Assembly: GCA_963839995.1 (NCBI GenBank)
Contig: CAWIXH010000017.1
Span: forward strand, 248,001-312,000
Origin: CAWIUB01 sp963839995
Lineage (GTDB): Bacteria; Actinomycetota; Actinomycetes; Mycobacteriales; Jatrophihabitantaceae
Reading direction: 5' to 3'
Length of the DNA: 64,000 nt
The notes under the pieces were generated by a model. It searched no databases and had not been told where the DNA came from. It worked only from the letters and a program-made list of their open reading frames with translations. Shown piece by piece: positions 28,688-37,303 of the stretch. The position numbers and the translations under genes are program-made. How positions within the stretch are numbered: position 1 is the first letter of the stretch; each line of letters begins with the position of its first letter.

Positions 28688-29594
28688 CACTGGCTCCAGG
28701 TGTACCGTGCGTCGCCGTGCCGCGTGCGCGTCGCCGCAGCAGTATCCGATCGACGATTCGGTTGACCCGCTCATCAGCTTCGATTCCCTGCATGCGCACA
28801 CCGAGGACCGTCTCGGACGCCATCGCGCCGCTCGACTCGCGGATCAGGTCCGGCAGATCGATCTCATCGATAACCCGGTTGACTATGCCGGCCAGGTCAA
28901 GTCGAGCGATCACGGCATCCAGATCCAACTTGGCCGCGATGGCGTCCACGTCGATGCGAGAGACGATCGCGTCCAGGTCCACGCCGGCCACAATCGCGTC
29001 AACGTCGACCCTGTCCAGGATGCGTTCGATGGGCACTCGATCGACAATCGGAACGATGTCCAGCTTGGCCGCGACCTCGTTGACGTCCACCTCGGCGATG
29101 ATGCTGGCAAGCTTCACTCGATCGAGCACGATTTGGGTCAGATCGATGCGATCGAGCACCGCGGACAGCACATCCGGGACCAGATCGCCCACCACCTGCT
29201 TGGCGATCCGGTCCGCGTGTATGCGGGCCGATCGTCCACGCTCGGTCATCGCGTCGAGCCGGGTCTGCGGCCAGAATCGACGCGGCACGATCGGTGGTGC
29301 CAACGCCAGCCCAACGAACGGTCGCGCCAGCCCAGCCACCGCATCCGCAGTGTGTGCCGCGACGACGCCCCCACGCAACGTCAGATCGATCACGGCGTCG
29401 ACCAGCGGGGCGGTGCCAGCTGGCTCGATCGAGCGACCGGACGCCCGCTCGAAACCCGTCCGCACCGCGTTGACCGCCCGAATCGCCGAGGACAGCACTG
29501 CGGCGACGAGCGTCGACAGCAGCGCAGCCGAATCGACCGGCGCAGGACGTGTTTGACCTGCCCGTGTCGCACCTGATGGCCCGGACACGACCAC
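28671..29594 (-). CDS. Hypothetical protein with nine-residue DLDAIVxxV repeats
   Basis: 307 residues from GTG 29594. The N-terminal third is Ala-rich with weakly hydrophobic stretches. The middle (about 150-265) is a run of short repeats such as DVDAIVAGV, DLDAIVSRI, DVDAIAAKL, DLDAVIARL, DLAGIVNRV, with period nine. The C-terminus is Arg-rich (ILLRRRARG). The pattern of two acidic and regularly spaced aliphatic residues suggests a solenoid or an amphipathic surface that lies on the membrane. Similar proteins accompany RDD genes in other actinobacteria, from memory. Function unknown. Confidence 0.75.
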   Translation of the reverse strand: MVVSGPSGATRAGQTRPAPVDSAALLSTLVAAVLSSAIRAVNAVRTGFERASGRSIEPAGTAPLVDAVIDLTLRGGVVAAHTADAVAGLARPFVGLALAPPIVPRRFWPQTRLDAMTERGRSARIHADRIAKQVVGDLVPDVLSAVLDRIDLTQIVLDRVKLASIIAEVDVNEVAAKLDIVPIVDRVPIERILDRVDVDAIVAGVDLDAIVSRIDVDAIAAKLDLDAVIARLDLAGIVNRVIDEIDLPDLIRESSGAMASETVLGVRMQGIEADERVNRIVDRILLRRRARGTATHGTPGASDDTGS

Positions 29595-29681
29595 CCACTT
29601 CCCGCGCGCCGCGCAGTCGCAGTGCGTCTCGCTGCAACGGTAGATCCCCGGATCGATGAACGCCTCATCACCGACGGATGA

Positions 29682-29861
29682 AGACCCAACTTCGTCCTCG
29701 CCACGCGAGATCCGGCGGGACGTTCATCACGCGACTGCAAGATCGCTGGATGGCAAGCCGCCGGTGCCCCGGAGCAGCTCCAGGACCAACGGAACTCCGA
29801 GGGCTGGCTGTGGCCCACCACGGCCGATGCGGTTGCCGCGTTCGAGGAGCGGGCACGCTAA
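29682..29861 (+). other. Possible decayed coding fragment
   Basis: In the 340-bp gap between the divergent repeat-protein and transporter genes, one plus-strand frame is open for 59 codons and ends with a protein-like segment (WQAAGAPEQLQDQRNSEGWL, then WPTTADAVAAFEERAR and a stop). There is no start codon, and a TGA precedes it in frame. The same frame upstream of that TGA reads VRLAATVDPRIDERLITDG. It may be the remains of a small gene. The rest of the gap holds nothing recognised. Confidence 0.25.
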
Positions 29862-29932
29862 TCATCCTCAAGGGATGACCTTTGATTGCGCTCGTGACGG
29901 AGATGATCGCGTCGGACGAAGGGGGTGCCGCC

Positions 29933-30607
29933 GTGGGCTCGGTGATCGGTGACCTGCTCCCACTTGCCATCGGCGTGGCGATCAGCCCGATCCCGATCAT
30001 CGCGGTGATCCTGATGCTGCTCTCCAAGCAGGCAGGCAAGACCAGCGTCGGCTTCCTGATCGGCTGGGTGGCCGGGATCGTCGTCGTGACCACCGTCGCG
30101 CTGTTGCTCGTCGGTCAGGCAGGAAACACCGAGACTGGGCCATCCACTATTTCGTCGGTGCTCAAAGTGGCCTTCGGTGTCCTGCTGCTGCTCATCGCGA
30201 TTCGGCAGTGGCAGGGCCGACCCAAGGAAGGCGAGCACGCGACGCTGCCAAAGTGGATGGGAACCGTAGACTCGTTCACCTTTGGCAAGGCACTCGCCTT
30301 CGGGTTTGCGCTCTCCGGCGTCAACCCGAAGAACCTGCTCATGTGCCTCGGTGCGGGCACGACCATCGGCGCGGCGCACCTCTCGGGCGGCGGAGAGGTT
30401 GCCGCTGTCGTGATCTTCACCGTGCTTGCTGCCAGCACCGTCGTGGCGCCGGTGATCGTCTACCTGTCGGCGCGCGAGAAGATGGCCAGGCCGCTCACCG
30501 AGCTGCGCGGTTGGCTGGCGCAGAACAACGCCACCGTGATGTCGGTGCTCCTGCTGGTGATCGGCACGGTGCTGATCGGCAAGGGCATCGGCGGGTTGTC
30601 GAGTTGA
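29933..30607 (+). CDS. GAP/LysE-like membrane transporter
   Basis: 224 residues, six hydrophobic helices, opening with IGDLLPLAIGVAISPIPIIAVI, the hallmark of the SfLAP/GAP (peptidoglycolipid-addressing protein) branch near the LysE superfamily. FGFALSGVNPKNLLMCLGAG is the other conserved block, with the NPK signature. Mycobacterial Gap is needed to move glycopeptidolipids to the surface; here the cargo is unknown. GTG 29933 was chosen since GAAGGGGG lies 7 nt upstream and the protein then begins at the first helix; TTG 29882 and ATG 29903 are in-frame alternatives. Confidence 0.8.
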   Translation: MGSVIGDLLPLAIGVAISPIPIIAVILMLLSKQAGKTSVGFLIGWVAGIVVVTTVALLLVGQAGNTETGPSTISSVLKVAFGVLLLLIAIRQWQGRPKEGEHATLPKWMGTVDSFTFGKALAFGFALSGVNPKNLLMCLGAGTTIGAAHLSGGGEVAAVVIFTVLAASTVVAPVIVYLSAREKMARPLTELRGWLAQNNATVMSVLLLVIGTVLIGKGIGGLSS

Positions 30608-30741
30608 CCGCCACGGGAACTCCCGCTTCATGACTCGCAGCCGAGCGCCGACGCGCGGGATCGGGCTACTGGTGGTTGTGGCCGCCCAGATGCTATCCGG
30701 CCAGACCCGTCGAAACCCGTCAGTCGTCGTTCTCGAGCGAG

Positions 30742-31128
30742 TCAGGACGTGGGTGCGCGGGTCCGCTTCGCGCGCGCTGGCAGCAGCATCTCGGCGAGCC
30801 AGCTGAACACCCCGATCAGGAATCCACCGAGCACCGCAGACCAGAAGTTGTCGACGTCCAGGTGGTCCGAGAGGCCTGCCACGATCGCCAGCAACGCGGC
30901 GTTGACGACTAGCAGGAACAGGCCCAGCGTCAAGACAATCAGCGGCAGGCTCAATAAGCGGAAGATCGGGCCGAGAATAAGGTTGACGACAGAGAAGATG
31001 AGCGCGATCCACAGCAGCCACCCGAAGCCACCGTGCACCTGGATGCCCGGGACCAGCCACGCGACGAGCCCGATGACCACGGCGAGGACTACCAACCGTA
31101 TCGCCAACCGACCTAGCATGCTCCTCAT
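30742..31128 (-). CDS. Phage-holin-family four-helix membrane protein
   Basis: 128 residues with four hydrophobic helices: VVLAVVIGLVAWLVPGI, GWLLWIALIFSVVNLIL, PLIVLTLGLFLLVVNAALL and SAVLGGFLIGVFSWLAEML. This is the mycobacterial 4TMS phage holin family (DUF360/YvlD-like), in spite of the name a chromosomal membrane protein often linked to envelope stress. The alternative ATG at 31119 lies one nucleotide after GAGGAG, too close, so 31128 is preferred. Divergent from the FGE gene. Confidence 0.85.
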   Translation of the reverse strand: MRSMLGRLAIRLVVLAVVIGLVAWLVPGIQVHGGFGWLLWIALIFSVVNLILGPIFRLLSLPLIVLTLGLFLLVVNAALLAIVAGLSDHLDVDNFWSAVLGGFLIGVFSWLAEMLLPARAKRTRAPTS

Positions 31129-31226
31129 TGAAGCCGCCCGATGCCCGATTGGACTCATCCTTCGCGCATGATCCCGCGCGGTCATCCCCAACCCAGGCTG
31201 GGTTCGACGCAGATCGGAGCGAGGCG

Positions 31227-32156
31227 ATGACTGCTGGCGCGGTGCGGCCGGCACCGAAGAACATGGCCCGCGTTCCACCGGGCCGCTTCATGATGGGCAG
31301 CGACGACCACTATCCCGAAGAGCGCCCCGCTCACGAGGAAGCCGTCGACTCGTTTGTCATGGACGAGCACCCGGTTACCAACGCCGAGTTCCGCCGCTTC
31401 GTCAAACACGCCGGGTACGTGACGGTCGCCGAACGTGTCCCGAACCCGGCCGACTTCCCCACAGCCGACCCCACCGATCTCGTGCCAGGTTCACTCGTCT
31501 TCCGGTCGACCCCCGGTCCGGTGCCGCTCGACGATTGGCGTCGGTGGTGGAACTGGACACCGGGTGCGAGCTGGCGATCGCCGGACGGTCCGGGTAGCAC
31601 GATCCACGGCCGAGACCGGCACCCGGTCGTACACGTGGGGTTCGAGGACGCGCTCGCCTATGCGGAGTGGGCCGGCAAGCAGTTGCCCACCGAAGTCGAG
31701 TGGGAGTACGCGGCGCGAGCCGGCCGCCCCTCGACGACGTACGCGTGGGGAGACGAGCTCATGCCGAAGGGCCGGCCGATGGCAAACACGTGGCACGGCC
31801 GATTCCCCTGGGAGAACCTCAAGCCGCCCGGCCGGGACCGCACAACGCAAGTGGGTAGGTACCCGCCGAATGACTGGGGCCTAGTCGACCTGATCGGCAA
31901 TGTCTGGGAATGGACGAGCTCGGTGTGGACCGAGGGCCACTCCAGGCGCCGCGAGACCCCACGGCCGGTTCAGCACGCTTGCTGCGGCGGTGGCACTGCC
32001 GCAGCGCTGCATGAGGAAGATCGCCGGGTAATGAAAGGCGGTTCGCACCTGTGCGCGCCGTCGTACTGCTTGCGCTACCGACCGCCGGCGCGGCAGGGCC
32101 AGCACGTACGCAGCAGTACCAGCCACCTGGGCTTCCGCTGTATCATGCCCGGCTGA
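31227..32156 (+). CDS. Formylglycine-generating enzyme (SUMF1-type)
   Basis: 309 residues of the FGE-sulfatase superfamily. It opens with MARVPPGRFMMGSDD and HPVTNAEFRRFV, contains the LPTEVEWEYAARAG block and ends in GGSHLCAPSYCLRYRPPAR. The two cysteines in that last segment match the copper-binding pair of true FGE (CxxSYC), unlike EgtB- or chaperone-type relatives. It should oxidise cysteine in a sulfatase CxPxR motif to formylglycine. No sulfatase is encoded in the window. The ATG is preceded by GGAGCGAGGCG. Confidence 0.9.
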   Translation: MTAGAVRPAPKNMARVPPGRFMMGSDDHYPEERPAHEEAVDSFVMDEHPVTNAEFRRFVKHAGYVTVAERVPNPADFPTADPTDLVPGSLVFRSTPGPVPLDDWRRWWNWTPGASWRSPDGPGSTIHGRDRHPVVHVGFEDALAYAEWAGKQLPTEVEWEYAARAGRPSTTYAWGDELMPKGRPMANTWHGRFPWENLKPPGRDRTTQVGRYPPNDWGLVDLIGNVWEWTSSVWTEGHSRRRETPRPVQHACCGGGTAAALHEEDRRVMKGGSHLCAPSYCLRYRPPARQGQHVRSSTSHLGFRCIMPG

Positions 32157-32240
32157 CCCCGGCCGGCCGGCGCCGCCGCGATCTGGGACGTCATTCGCGC
32201 GGCGCAACCCGGAACCCCGGGAGCGCCATCCCGAAGGAAC

Positions 32241-33390
32241 TAGTGGTGTGTCTCCAAAATGAGAGGTCTGTTGGGGGTATTGTCCATGAGTGAACAGAGC
32301 TGCTGCCGCATTGGTCATGTCCGACGGGCAACGTGAGGCGTTGCGGGTGCTTGCTCGCTCGCAGACGGCGCCGCATCGTCAAGTCCAGCGGGCCGAAGCG
32401 TTGCTGCTTGCCGGTGAGGGGATCGCGAACACTCGGATCGCGCAGCGGGTGGGTGTGAAGGCCGCGACGGTGCGAGCCTGGCGTGCCCGCTTTGACGAGG
32501 ATGGGCTGTCCAAGCTGGGCAAAGTTCGTGCTGGGCGTGGCCGCAAGTCGAGCATCCCGCAGGCCAAGATCGACGAGATCGTGGAGCTGACGCGTCATTC
32601 CAAGCCGGCGGGTCAGACGCACTGGTCGTGCCGCACGATGGCCACGAAGGTCGGCGTTTCACCGGCTACGGTGCAGCGGGTCTGGGCTGCGCGCGGGTTG
32701 AAACCGCACCTCGTGCACGCGTTCAAGCTGTCGAATGATCCGCGGTTCGAGGAGAAGTTGATCGACGTGGTCGGGCTGTATCTGGCGCCGCCGGACAACG
32801 CGATCGTGTTGTGCCTGGACGAGAAGTCCTCCGTGCAGGCGCTGGATCGCACCCAGCCGTCGCTGCCGATGGTCAAGGGACGTGCGGCGACGATGACCCA
32901 CGACTACAAACGCAACGGCACCACGACACTGTTCGCGGCGCTGGACGCGCTCACCGGCAAGGTCATCGGCCAGTGCCTACCTCGGCACCGACACGAAGAG
33001 TTCCTGAAGTTCCTGCGCAAGATCGAACGCGAAACACCCAAGGGCCTGCAGGTGCATCTGATCTGCGACAACTACGCCACCCACAAGCATCCCGCCGTCA
33101 AAGCGTGGCTGGCCAAGCATCCCCGGTTCCACATGCACTTCACCCCGACCTCGTCCAGCTGGTTGAACTTGGTCGAGCGCTGGTTCCGGGAACTGACCGA
33201 CAAGGCGTTACGCCGCGGCGTGTTCCACTCCGTGCCCGACCTGATCGCCAAGATCGAGGAGTACCTGGACGCGCACAACGATGAACCGAAACCGTTCATC
33301 TGGACCGCGACTGTCGACGACATTCTCGCCAGGGTCGCCCGCGGACGGGTTGCACTTCAAGCGGTCAACCAATGACGAGACAGACCGCTA
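32241..33390 (+). mobile_element. Complete IS630-family insertion sequence
   Basis: A 1,146-bp element flanked by TA dinucleotides (32241-32242 and 33389-33390), the target duplicated by IS630/Tc1-mariner transposases. The terminal inverted repeats read GTGGTGTGTCTC on the left and GCGGTCTGTCTC on the right (reverse complement), 10 of 12 matching. The single transposase gene is intact. It sits between the FGE gene and the PLDc_N/SHOCT gene, and the right end falls in that gene's stop codon, which stays TAG. Confidence 0.88.
32290..33375 (+). CDS. IS630-family transposase
   Basis: 361 residues. The N-terminal half has two helix-turn-helix regions (GIANTRIAQRVGVKAATVRA and VGVSPATVQRVWAARGLKP). 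The DDE catalytic domain shows the first Asp in VLCLDEKSSVQ, the second in LICDNYATHKH and the Glu in SWLNLVERWFREL. No stop or frameshift interrupts it, so the element is probably still mobile or recently so. GTG 32290 is the outermost start; ATG 32317 is possible. Codon use is GC-rich but less so than neighbours. Confidence 0.93.
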   Translation: MNRAAAALVMSDGQREALRVLARSQTAPHRQVQRAEALLLAGEGIANTRIAQRVGVKAATVRAWRARFDEDGLSKLGKVRAGRGRKSSIPQAKIDEIVELTRHSKPAGQTHWSCRTMATKVGVSPATVQRVWAARGLKPHLVHAFKLSNDPRFEEKLIDVVGLYLAPPDNAIVLCLDEKSSVQALDRTQPSLPMVKGRAATMTHDYKRNGTTTLFAALDALTGKVIGQCLPRHRHEEFLKFLRKIERETPKGLQVHLICDNYATHKHPAVKAWLAKHPRFHMHFTPTSSSWLNLVERWFRELTDKALRRGVFHSVPDLIAKIEEYLDAHNDEPKPFIWTATVDDILARVARGRVALQAVNQ

Positions 33391-33804
33391 GGTCAGCAGT
33401 TTCGCCTTCTGTGTCGCGAATTCCTGATCGGTCAGCACTCCCTGATCATGCAGGGCCGCCAGCTTGCTGACCTCCTCGGCAACACTGCTGGACGTCCCGG
33501 CCGCGGACTGGATGTAATGGCGGGCGGCTTGATCGGCAGCGACCGCCTCGCGGTGATCCCGCCGCGCCATCCCATCCCCGCGAGCGATGAGGTACACCAG
33601 CACGCCGATAAACGGAATGACGATGATGAAGATCGTCCACAGCGCCTTGCCCCATCCGCCCAAGTCGTCGCTGCGGAAGACGTCCATGAGGATGCGAATC
33701 AGTAGGAATATCCACAAAATCCACAGGAACAACCACAGCATCGTCCAGAACAAGTTCAGCAGGGGATAGTCCTGTGCAGCTTGCAGCGGCAGCGCGGCAC
33801 TCAT
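33388..33804 (-). CDS. PLDc_N and SHOCT domain membrane protein
   Basis: 138 residues. Two membrane helices with conserved tryptophans (LNLFWTMLWLFLWILWIFLL and ALWTIFIIVIPFIGVLVYLI) form a phospholipase-D-nuclease N-terminal-like module. A linker and a C-terminal SHOCT motif, EVSKLAALHDQGVLTDQEFA, follow. SHOCT segments are short oligomerisation elements on membrane proteins. A palindrome CTCACC-N7-GGTGAG lies about 70 bp upstream of the start. The stop TAG overlaps the right TA of the IS. Confidence 0.88.
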   Translation of the reverse strand: MSAALPLQAAQDYPLLNLFWTMLWLFLWILWIFLLIRILMDVFRSDDLGGWGKALWTIFIIVIPFIGVLVYLIARGDGMARRDHREAVAADQAARHYIQSAAGTSSSVAEEVSKLAALHDQGVLTDQEFATQKAKLLT

Positions 33805-33874
33805 AGCTCATTCCTCTCGACGTGGCCCCATCGGGCGATCGACGATCAACTTAGGGGCGCCGGCAGGCCCTGTC

Positions 33875-33893
33875 CTCACCATGTTGGGGTGAG
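33875..33893. promoter_or_regulatory. Palindrome CTCACC-N7-GGTGAG upstream of the SHOCT gene
   Basis: Perfect 6-bp arms with a 7-nt spacer, 71 bp before the SHOCT gene start in a 218-bp gap that otherwise shows nothing recognisable. The same arms and spacing recur at 37486, 38452 and 38476, so this looks like an operator for one regulator. Confidence 0.55.
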
Positions 33894-34022
33894 ACGCTTT
33901 GTCCGATCGATCACCCCAGGTCGGGTCCGTCAAGAAGCGGGCCAGCAGTGCCTTGCGGTGGACGGCCCACCACTAGCACGATCATGGGCGTGCCGTGACG
34001 CTCTTTATGGGGTCGCTGAGCT

Positions 34023-34253
34023 TCACTCTGCGGGCGTGCCGGCCGGGCGCTGCGGGGCCTGTTTGACGTCGACGAGCTCCAAGCCGAGAGCCCTGATCCG
34101 GTCCAGGAGCTCGTGCAGGCCGGCCTGATCGAGTTCACCCGATAGCACCGTTGCGGTGGGCTCGACGTCCACGGCCAGCTCGGCGAAGGCTTGCTGGGCC
34201 ACCGGGCCGAGTGTGCCCGCAACCCGGATCTCATACGGCCTGCGCGCCACCAT
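34023..34253 (-). CDS. Small hypothetical protein, paralogue A
   Basis: 76 residues. AAGGAGG lies just before the ATG at 34253 and the GTG one codon later. The product pairs a strand-rich half (YEIRVAGTLGPVAQQAF) with GLHELLDRIRALGLELVDVK, which is nearly repeated in the next gene upstream. The size and pattern suggest a small beta-alpha-beta fold. Such proteins occur singly or in tandem near LuxR-type regulators in actinobacteria; their function is not known to me. Confidence 0.75.
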   Translation of the reverse strand: MVARRPYEIRVAGTLGPVAQQAFAELAVDVEPTATVLSGELDQAGLHELLDRIRALGLELVDVKQAPQRPAGTPAE

Positions 34254-34365
34254 CGACCTCCTTCGTCGCCAGCCGTGATCCGTTCAGCTTGCCGCTTCGG
34301 TAGGTAGCCCGGATCATCCGCGAATGGTGAGGCTGTGTTGCATGATCGGATCGGCGAGCCGCGAC

Positions 34366-34584
34366 TCAGGTGCCGCGGCGCGGTGTGCCCCTGGTCCGTC
34401 GAACGTCCAGCAGATCCAAGCCCAGTGCTCGAATCCGCTCCAGCAGACCGTGCAAGCCCGACTGGTCGACCTCTGCGGTGATCACGGTGCTCGTCGCGTT
34501 CGTGGCGACCTCCCAGCCGGCGAACGCGTCCCGTGCGGCGTCATTCAGCCGACCCGAGACGCGGACCTCGTAGCGAGTGGGCAC
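34366..34584 (-). CDS. Small hypothetical protein, paralogue B
   Basis: 72 residues from a GTG with GAAGAAGG 4 nt upstream. RYEVRVSGRLNDAARDAFAG and GLHGLLERIRALGLDLLDVR parallel the neighbour, so the two arose by tandem duplication. It lies 91 bp downstream of the LuxR regulator gene in the same direction. A longer start at 34632 is possible, but its extra residues look non-homologous. Confidence 0.75.
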   Translation of the reverse strand: MPTRYEVRVSGRLNDAARDAFAGWEVATNATSTVITAEVDQSGLHGLLERIRALGLDLLDVRRTRGTPRRGT

Positions 34585-34675
34585 GGGACCTTCTTCCGCT
34601 GGCCACCGATGGCGGTTCCCAGGCTCGTACATTGCCTACGCCGCTGGCCTCATGCGAATGGCATGAACCCGCGAA

Positions 34676-37303
34676 TCAGAGCAACTCGAGCTCATGGGCG
34701 CGCAGCACGGCCTCGCGCCGCTTGTGCGCGGCGAGCTTGCGGTAGATGGCGCCCATATGGGTCTTGACCGTGTTGATGGATAGGCACAGCTCGTCGGCGA
34801 TCTCGGCTGTGGACATGCTGGTGGCCAGGAACCGCAGCACCCCGCGCTCACGATCGGTGAGTGCATCTGGTAGCTCTGCGAAGCTGGGAGGCGGCGCATC
34901 GACGAGCGTCTCGTCGCCGCCGGCCGACCGGGCGGTCGGCCACCGTCTCGCCACGGTGGGGTGCCGGGCCAGCAGCGAGGCGAAGACGTCGGCGACCCGG
35001 ACGAATGGCAGCGCGAGGTCGCCGCCGGCAATCTCGATCGCCCGGATGAGCAGCTCGAGCGCTTGCGCGTCGTGCCCCCCGCGCTGAGCGAGCTGCGCAT
35101 CGCAGAGGATCGCGTCGACCAGCAGGTCACGCGTCACGTGCGCGCTGGGCGTCGTGATCACGCTGCGCACGCTGTTCTCGGCCTGCCCCAGGTCGCCCAG
35201 CATGAGATAGGCGCGGGCGGCGGGCGCCGCCGCGCATACGGCGAACGGAGTGCCCCGGTACGGGGCGAGCAGCCGCAGTGCGGCCTTCGGGCGTCCCAGG
35301 GCAGTTTCGATCGCGGCCAGCTCACAGTCGCGGTAGACGGCGAACAACCCGGTGGCGTGCTCGTTCAGCGCAGCGGTCTTCTGGAGCACGGCGCGGGCCG
35401 CCGTGACGTGTCGACTGCTCGTCAAGACGCTGGCCTGCAGCACCGCGGCGGCCACTACAACTCCCGATTCGGTGTTCCGCGGACCGGCGACCATTGCCCG
35501 GCGCACGGCGCGGGTCATCGCCGGAATGTCAGCGTCGAGGTACGCCCGGCGGGCCAGCGCCAGGTCCAGCGCCGCCGGCCGGGCCAGGCCAGGGGTGCGG
35601 CCTATCAGCGCGATCGCCTGCGACTCGGCGTCGCCTGCGTGTCGCGGCCGGGCCGCGTACGCCTCGACCCGGGCGAGGTTGGCCAGGATCTCTGCCTGTA
35701 CTGCTGGCAGGTCGTCGCATTCGGCCAGGGTGAGCGCCACTCGCAGCAAGCGCTCGGCATCCCCGGGACGACCCTCGTTGAAGCGGGCCTGGGCCTGGGC
35801 CAGCAGCAGGCTGGCGCGCAGACCGGGCACCGTATCAATCTGCGCCGAGGCGTCGGTAGCGAGCAACCGGCCCGCCGCGCCGTCAACGACCGCGAACAAG
35901 TCCGCCGTTTGCGCCAGGATCAGCTCTGCCAGGTCGAGCGTCAGCCAGGTGTCCGGCTCCCACTCGTCGGGGCGGGCACGCTGCCCAGCGAGGCGTTGCA
36001 CCTCGTGGGCCGCTGTCTCGGCGTCCGCCGTCACAGCCAGAATCGCCGCCCTCGCCGCGATGAGCACACCGCCCTGAGCCGGCGGGATCGTGCCGGCCGG
36101 GCGCATCTGTGCCGGGGCAGGCAGCCCCGCGGCGGATAGATCCAGCCGTCGCACGAAGGCAGTTGCCAGCCCGCCGTGCACCAGCAAGGCGGCCACCTGA
36201 GCGACGTCGCCCGCGCGCGCAGCCCAGTAAAGAGCATTCGGCAAGTCCCCGTGCCCCGCGAACCACCTGGCGGCGCGACCGAACAGGACCTCGTCCACGT
36301 CGGGCGACTGGCGCTGGGCCAGGTAGTGCAGGATCTCCCGCAACAGCTGGTGATACCGGAATCTGCTGCGCGCCGGATCAAGCGCGATCACGAAGGAGTT
36401 GCGGCGGGCAAGGTCGGTTAGGATCGCTCCGCAGCCACCGATGCCGGTGATCGCGTCGGCCAGCGGCCCCGTCACCTCGTCCAAGAAGCTGGTCTGCACC
36501 AGCACCGAGCGCACCTGCTCCGGCAACCGGTCCAGGACCTCCGCCATCAGGTACTCCCCGATGCTGCCGTGGTCCAGCGCCAGTTTGGACACGACCTCCA
36601 ACGGCTGCTCCGTCCCCTCCAGCCGCAGCGCCAACAGACGCACCCCTGCGGTCCAGCCCTCGGTACGGGTGGCGAGCACCTCGAACTGCCCGTCTGGCAG
36701 CGAAACACCGTGCGCAGCGAGTAGCTCGCGGGTTTCCTCGCGGGTCATCGCGAGATCGGCCGCCCGCAGCTCCCGCAGCTGCCCGGCTAGGCGATAACGA
36801 TGCAGCGGCAGGAGCGGGTCGCTGCGCGCCGCTATGAGCAGCCGGATGCGAAGCGGCCGGCGCCAGACGAGCACGTCGAGCAACTCGAGGATTTCCGGGG
36901 TGGTCAGCACATGAGCGTCGTCCAGGACGAGCGCGAACGGATTTGGTGACACAGCTGAGCGGCGGTCCAGCGACTCGAGGAACTGCTCGGTCACGCCCGT
37001 CGCCCACACCGACGGTAGCTCGCGCTGCGTCAAGCCACCGGCGCGCATCGCCGCGAGCAACAGTCCCCAGAATCGCCGTGGATCGTTCGCGCTGGCGCGC
37101 AGCGTCAACCACGCGATGGGCGTGGTCTGCCGGCGCACCCAGTCACTGAGCAGGACTGTCTTGCCGGTGCCCGGGCCGGCGGAGAGCAAGGTCAGCGGCG
37201 TTGCGTCAGCTCGGCCCAAGGCGTCGAGCAGGCGCGGTCGGATGACGTATCGGGACGGCAGTGGGGGAACGGACGACCAAAGATCCGCAGAGTCAGCGGA
37301 CAT
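34676..37303 (-). CDS. MalT-like LuxR-family ATP-dependent transcription activator
   Basis: 875 residues of the large STAND-type LuxR regulators. The N-terminal NTPase has Walker A SAGPGTGKTVLLSDW (about residues 42-56) and Walker B FALVLDDAHVLTT. A long helical-repeat sensor region follows, and a C-terminal LuxR helix-turn-helix LTDRERGVLRFLATSMSTAE ... LSINTVKTHMGAIYRKL. Such activators oligomerise with ATP and an inducer. GGGAGG precedes the ATG at 37303. Neighbouring palindromes make it, or an unseen regulator, a candidate controller of this locus. Confidence 0.92.
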   Translation of the reverse strand: MSADSADLWSSVPPLPSRYVIRPRLLDALGRADATPLTLLSAGPGTGKTVLLSDWVRRQTTPIAWLTLRASANDPRRFWGLLLAAMRAGGLTQRELPSVWATGVTEQFLESLDRRSAVSPNPFALVLDDAHVLTTPEILELLDVLVWRRPLRIRLLIAARSDPLLPLHRYRLAGQLRELRAADLAMTREETRELLAAHGVSLPDGQFEVLATRTEGWTAGVRLLALRLEGTEQPLEVVSKLALDHGSIGEYLMAEVLDRLPEQVRSVLVQTSFLDEVTGPLADAITGIGGCGAILTDLARRNSFVIALDPARSRFRYHQLLREILHYLAQRQSPDVDEVLFGRAARWFAGHGDLPNALYWAARAGDVAQVAALLVHGGLATAFVRRLDLSAAGLPAPAQMRPAGTIPPAQGGVLIAARAAILAVTADAETAAHEVQRLAGQRARPDEWEPDTWLTLDLAELILAQTADLFAVVDGAAGRLLATDASAQIDTVPGLRASLLLAQAQARFNEGRPGDAERLLRVALTLAECDDLPAVQAEILANLARVEAYAARPRHAGDAESQAIALIGRTPGLARPAALDLALARRAYLDADIPAMTRAVRRAMVAGPRNTESGVVVAAAVLQASVLTSSRHVTAARAVLQKTAALNEHATGLFAVYRDCELAAIETALGRPKAALRLLAPYRGTPFAVCAAAPAARAYLMLGDLGQAENSVRSVITTPSAHVTRDLLVDAILCDAQLAQRGGHDAQALELLIRAIEIAGGDLALPFVRVADVFASLLARHPTVARRWPTARSAGGDETLVDAPPPSFAELPDALTDRERGVLRFLATSMSTAEIADELCLSINTVKTHMGAIYRKLAAHKRREAVLRAHELELL

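Noticed and set aside
28533..29576. Long plus-strand open frames antisense to the repeat-protein gene
   Set aside because: They arise from the repeat and GC bias on the opposite strand; their products are low-complexity and match no family.
30742..31128. Holin-family protein as a sign of a prophage
   Set aside because: The four-helix holin family named here is chromosomal and widespread in actinobacteria, and no phage structural or lysis genes lie nearby.
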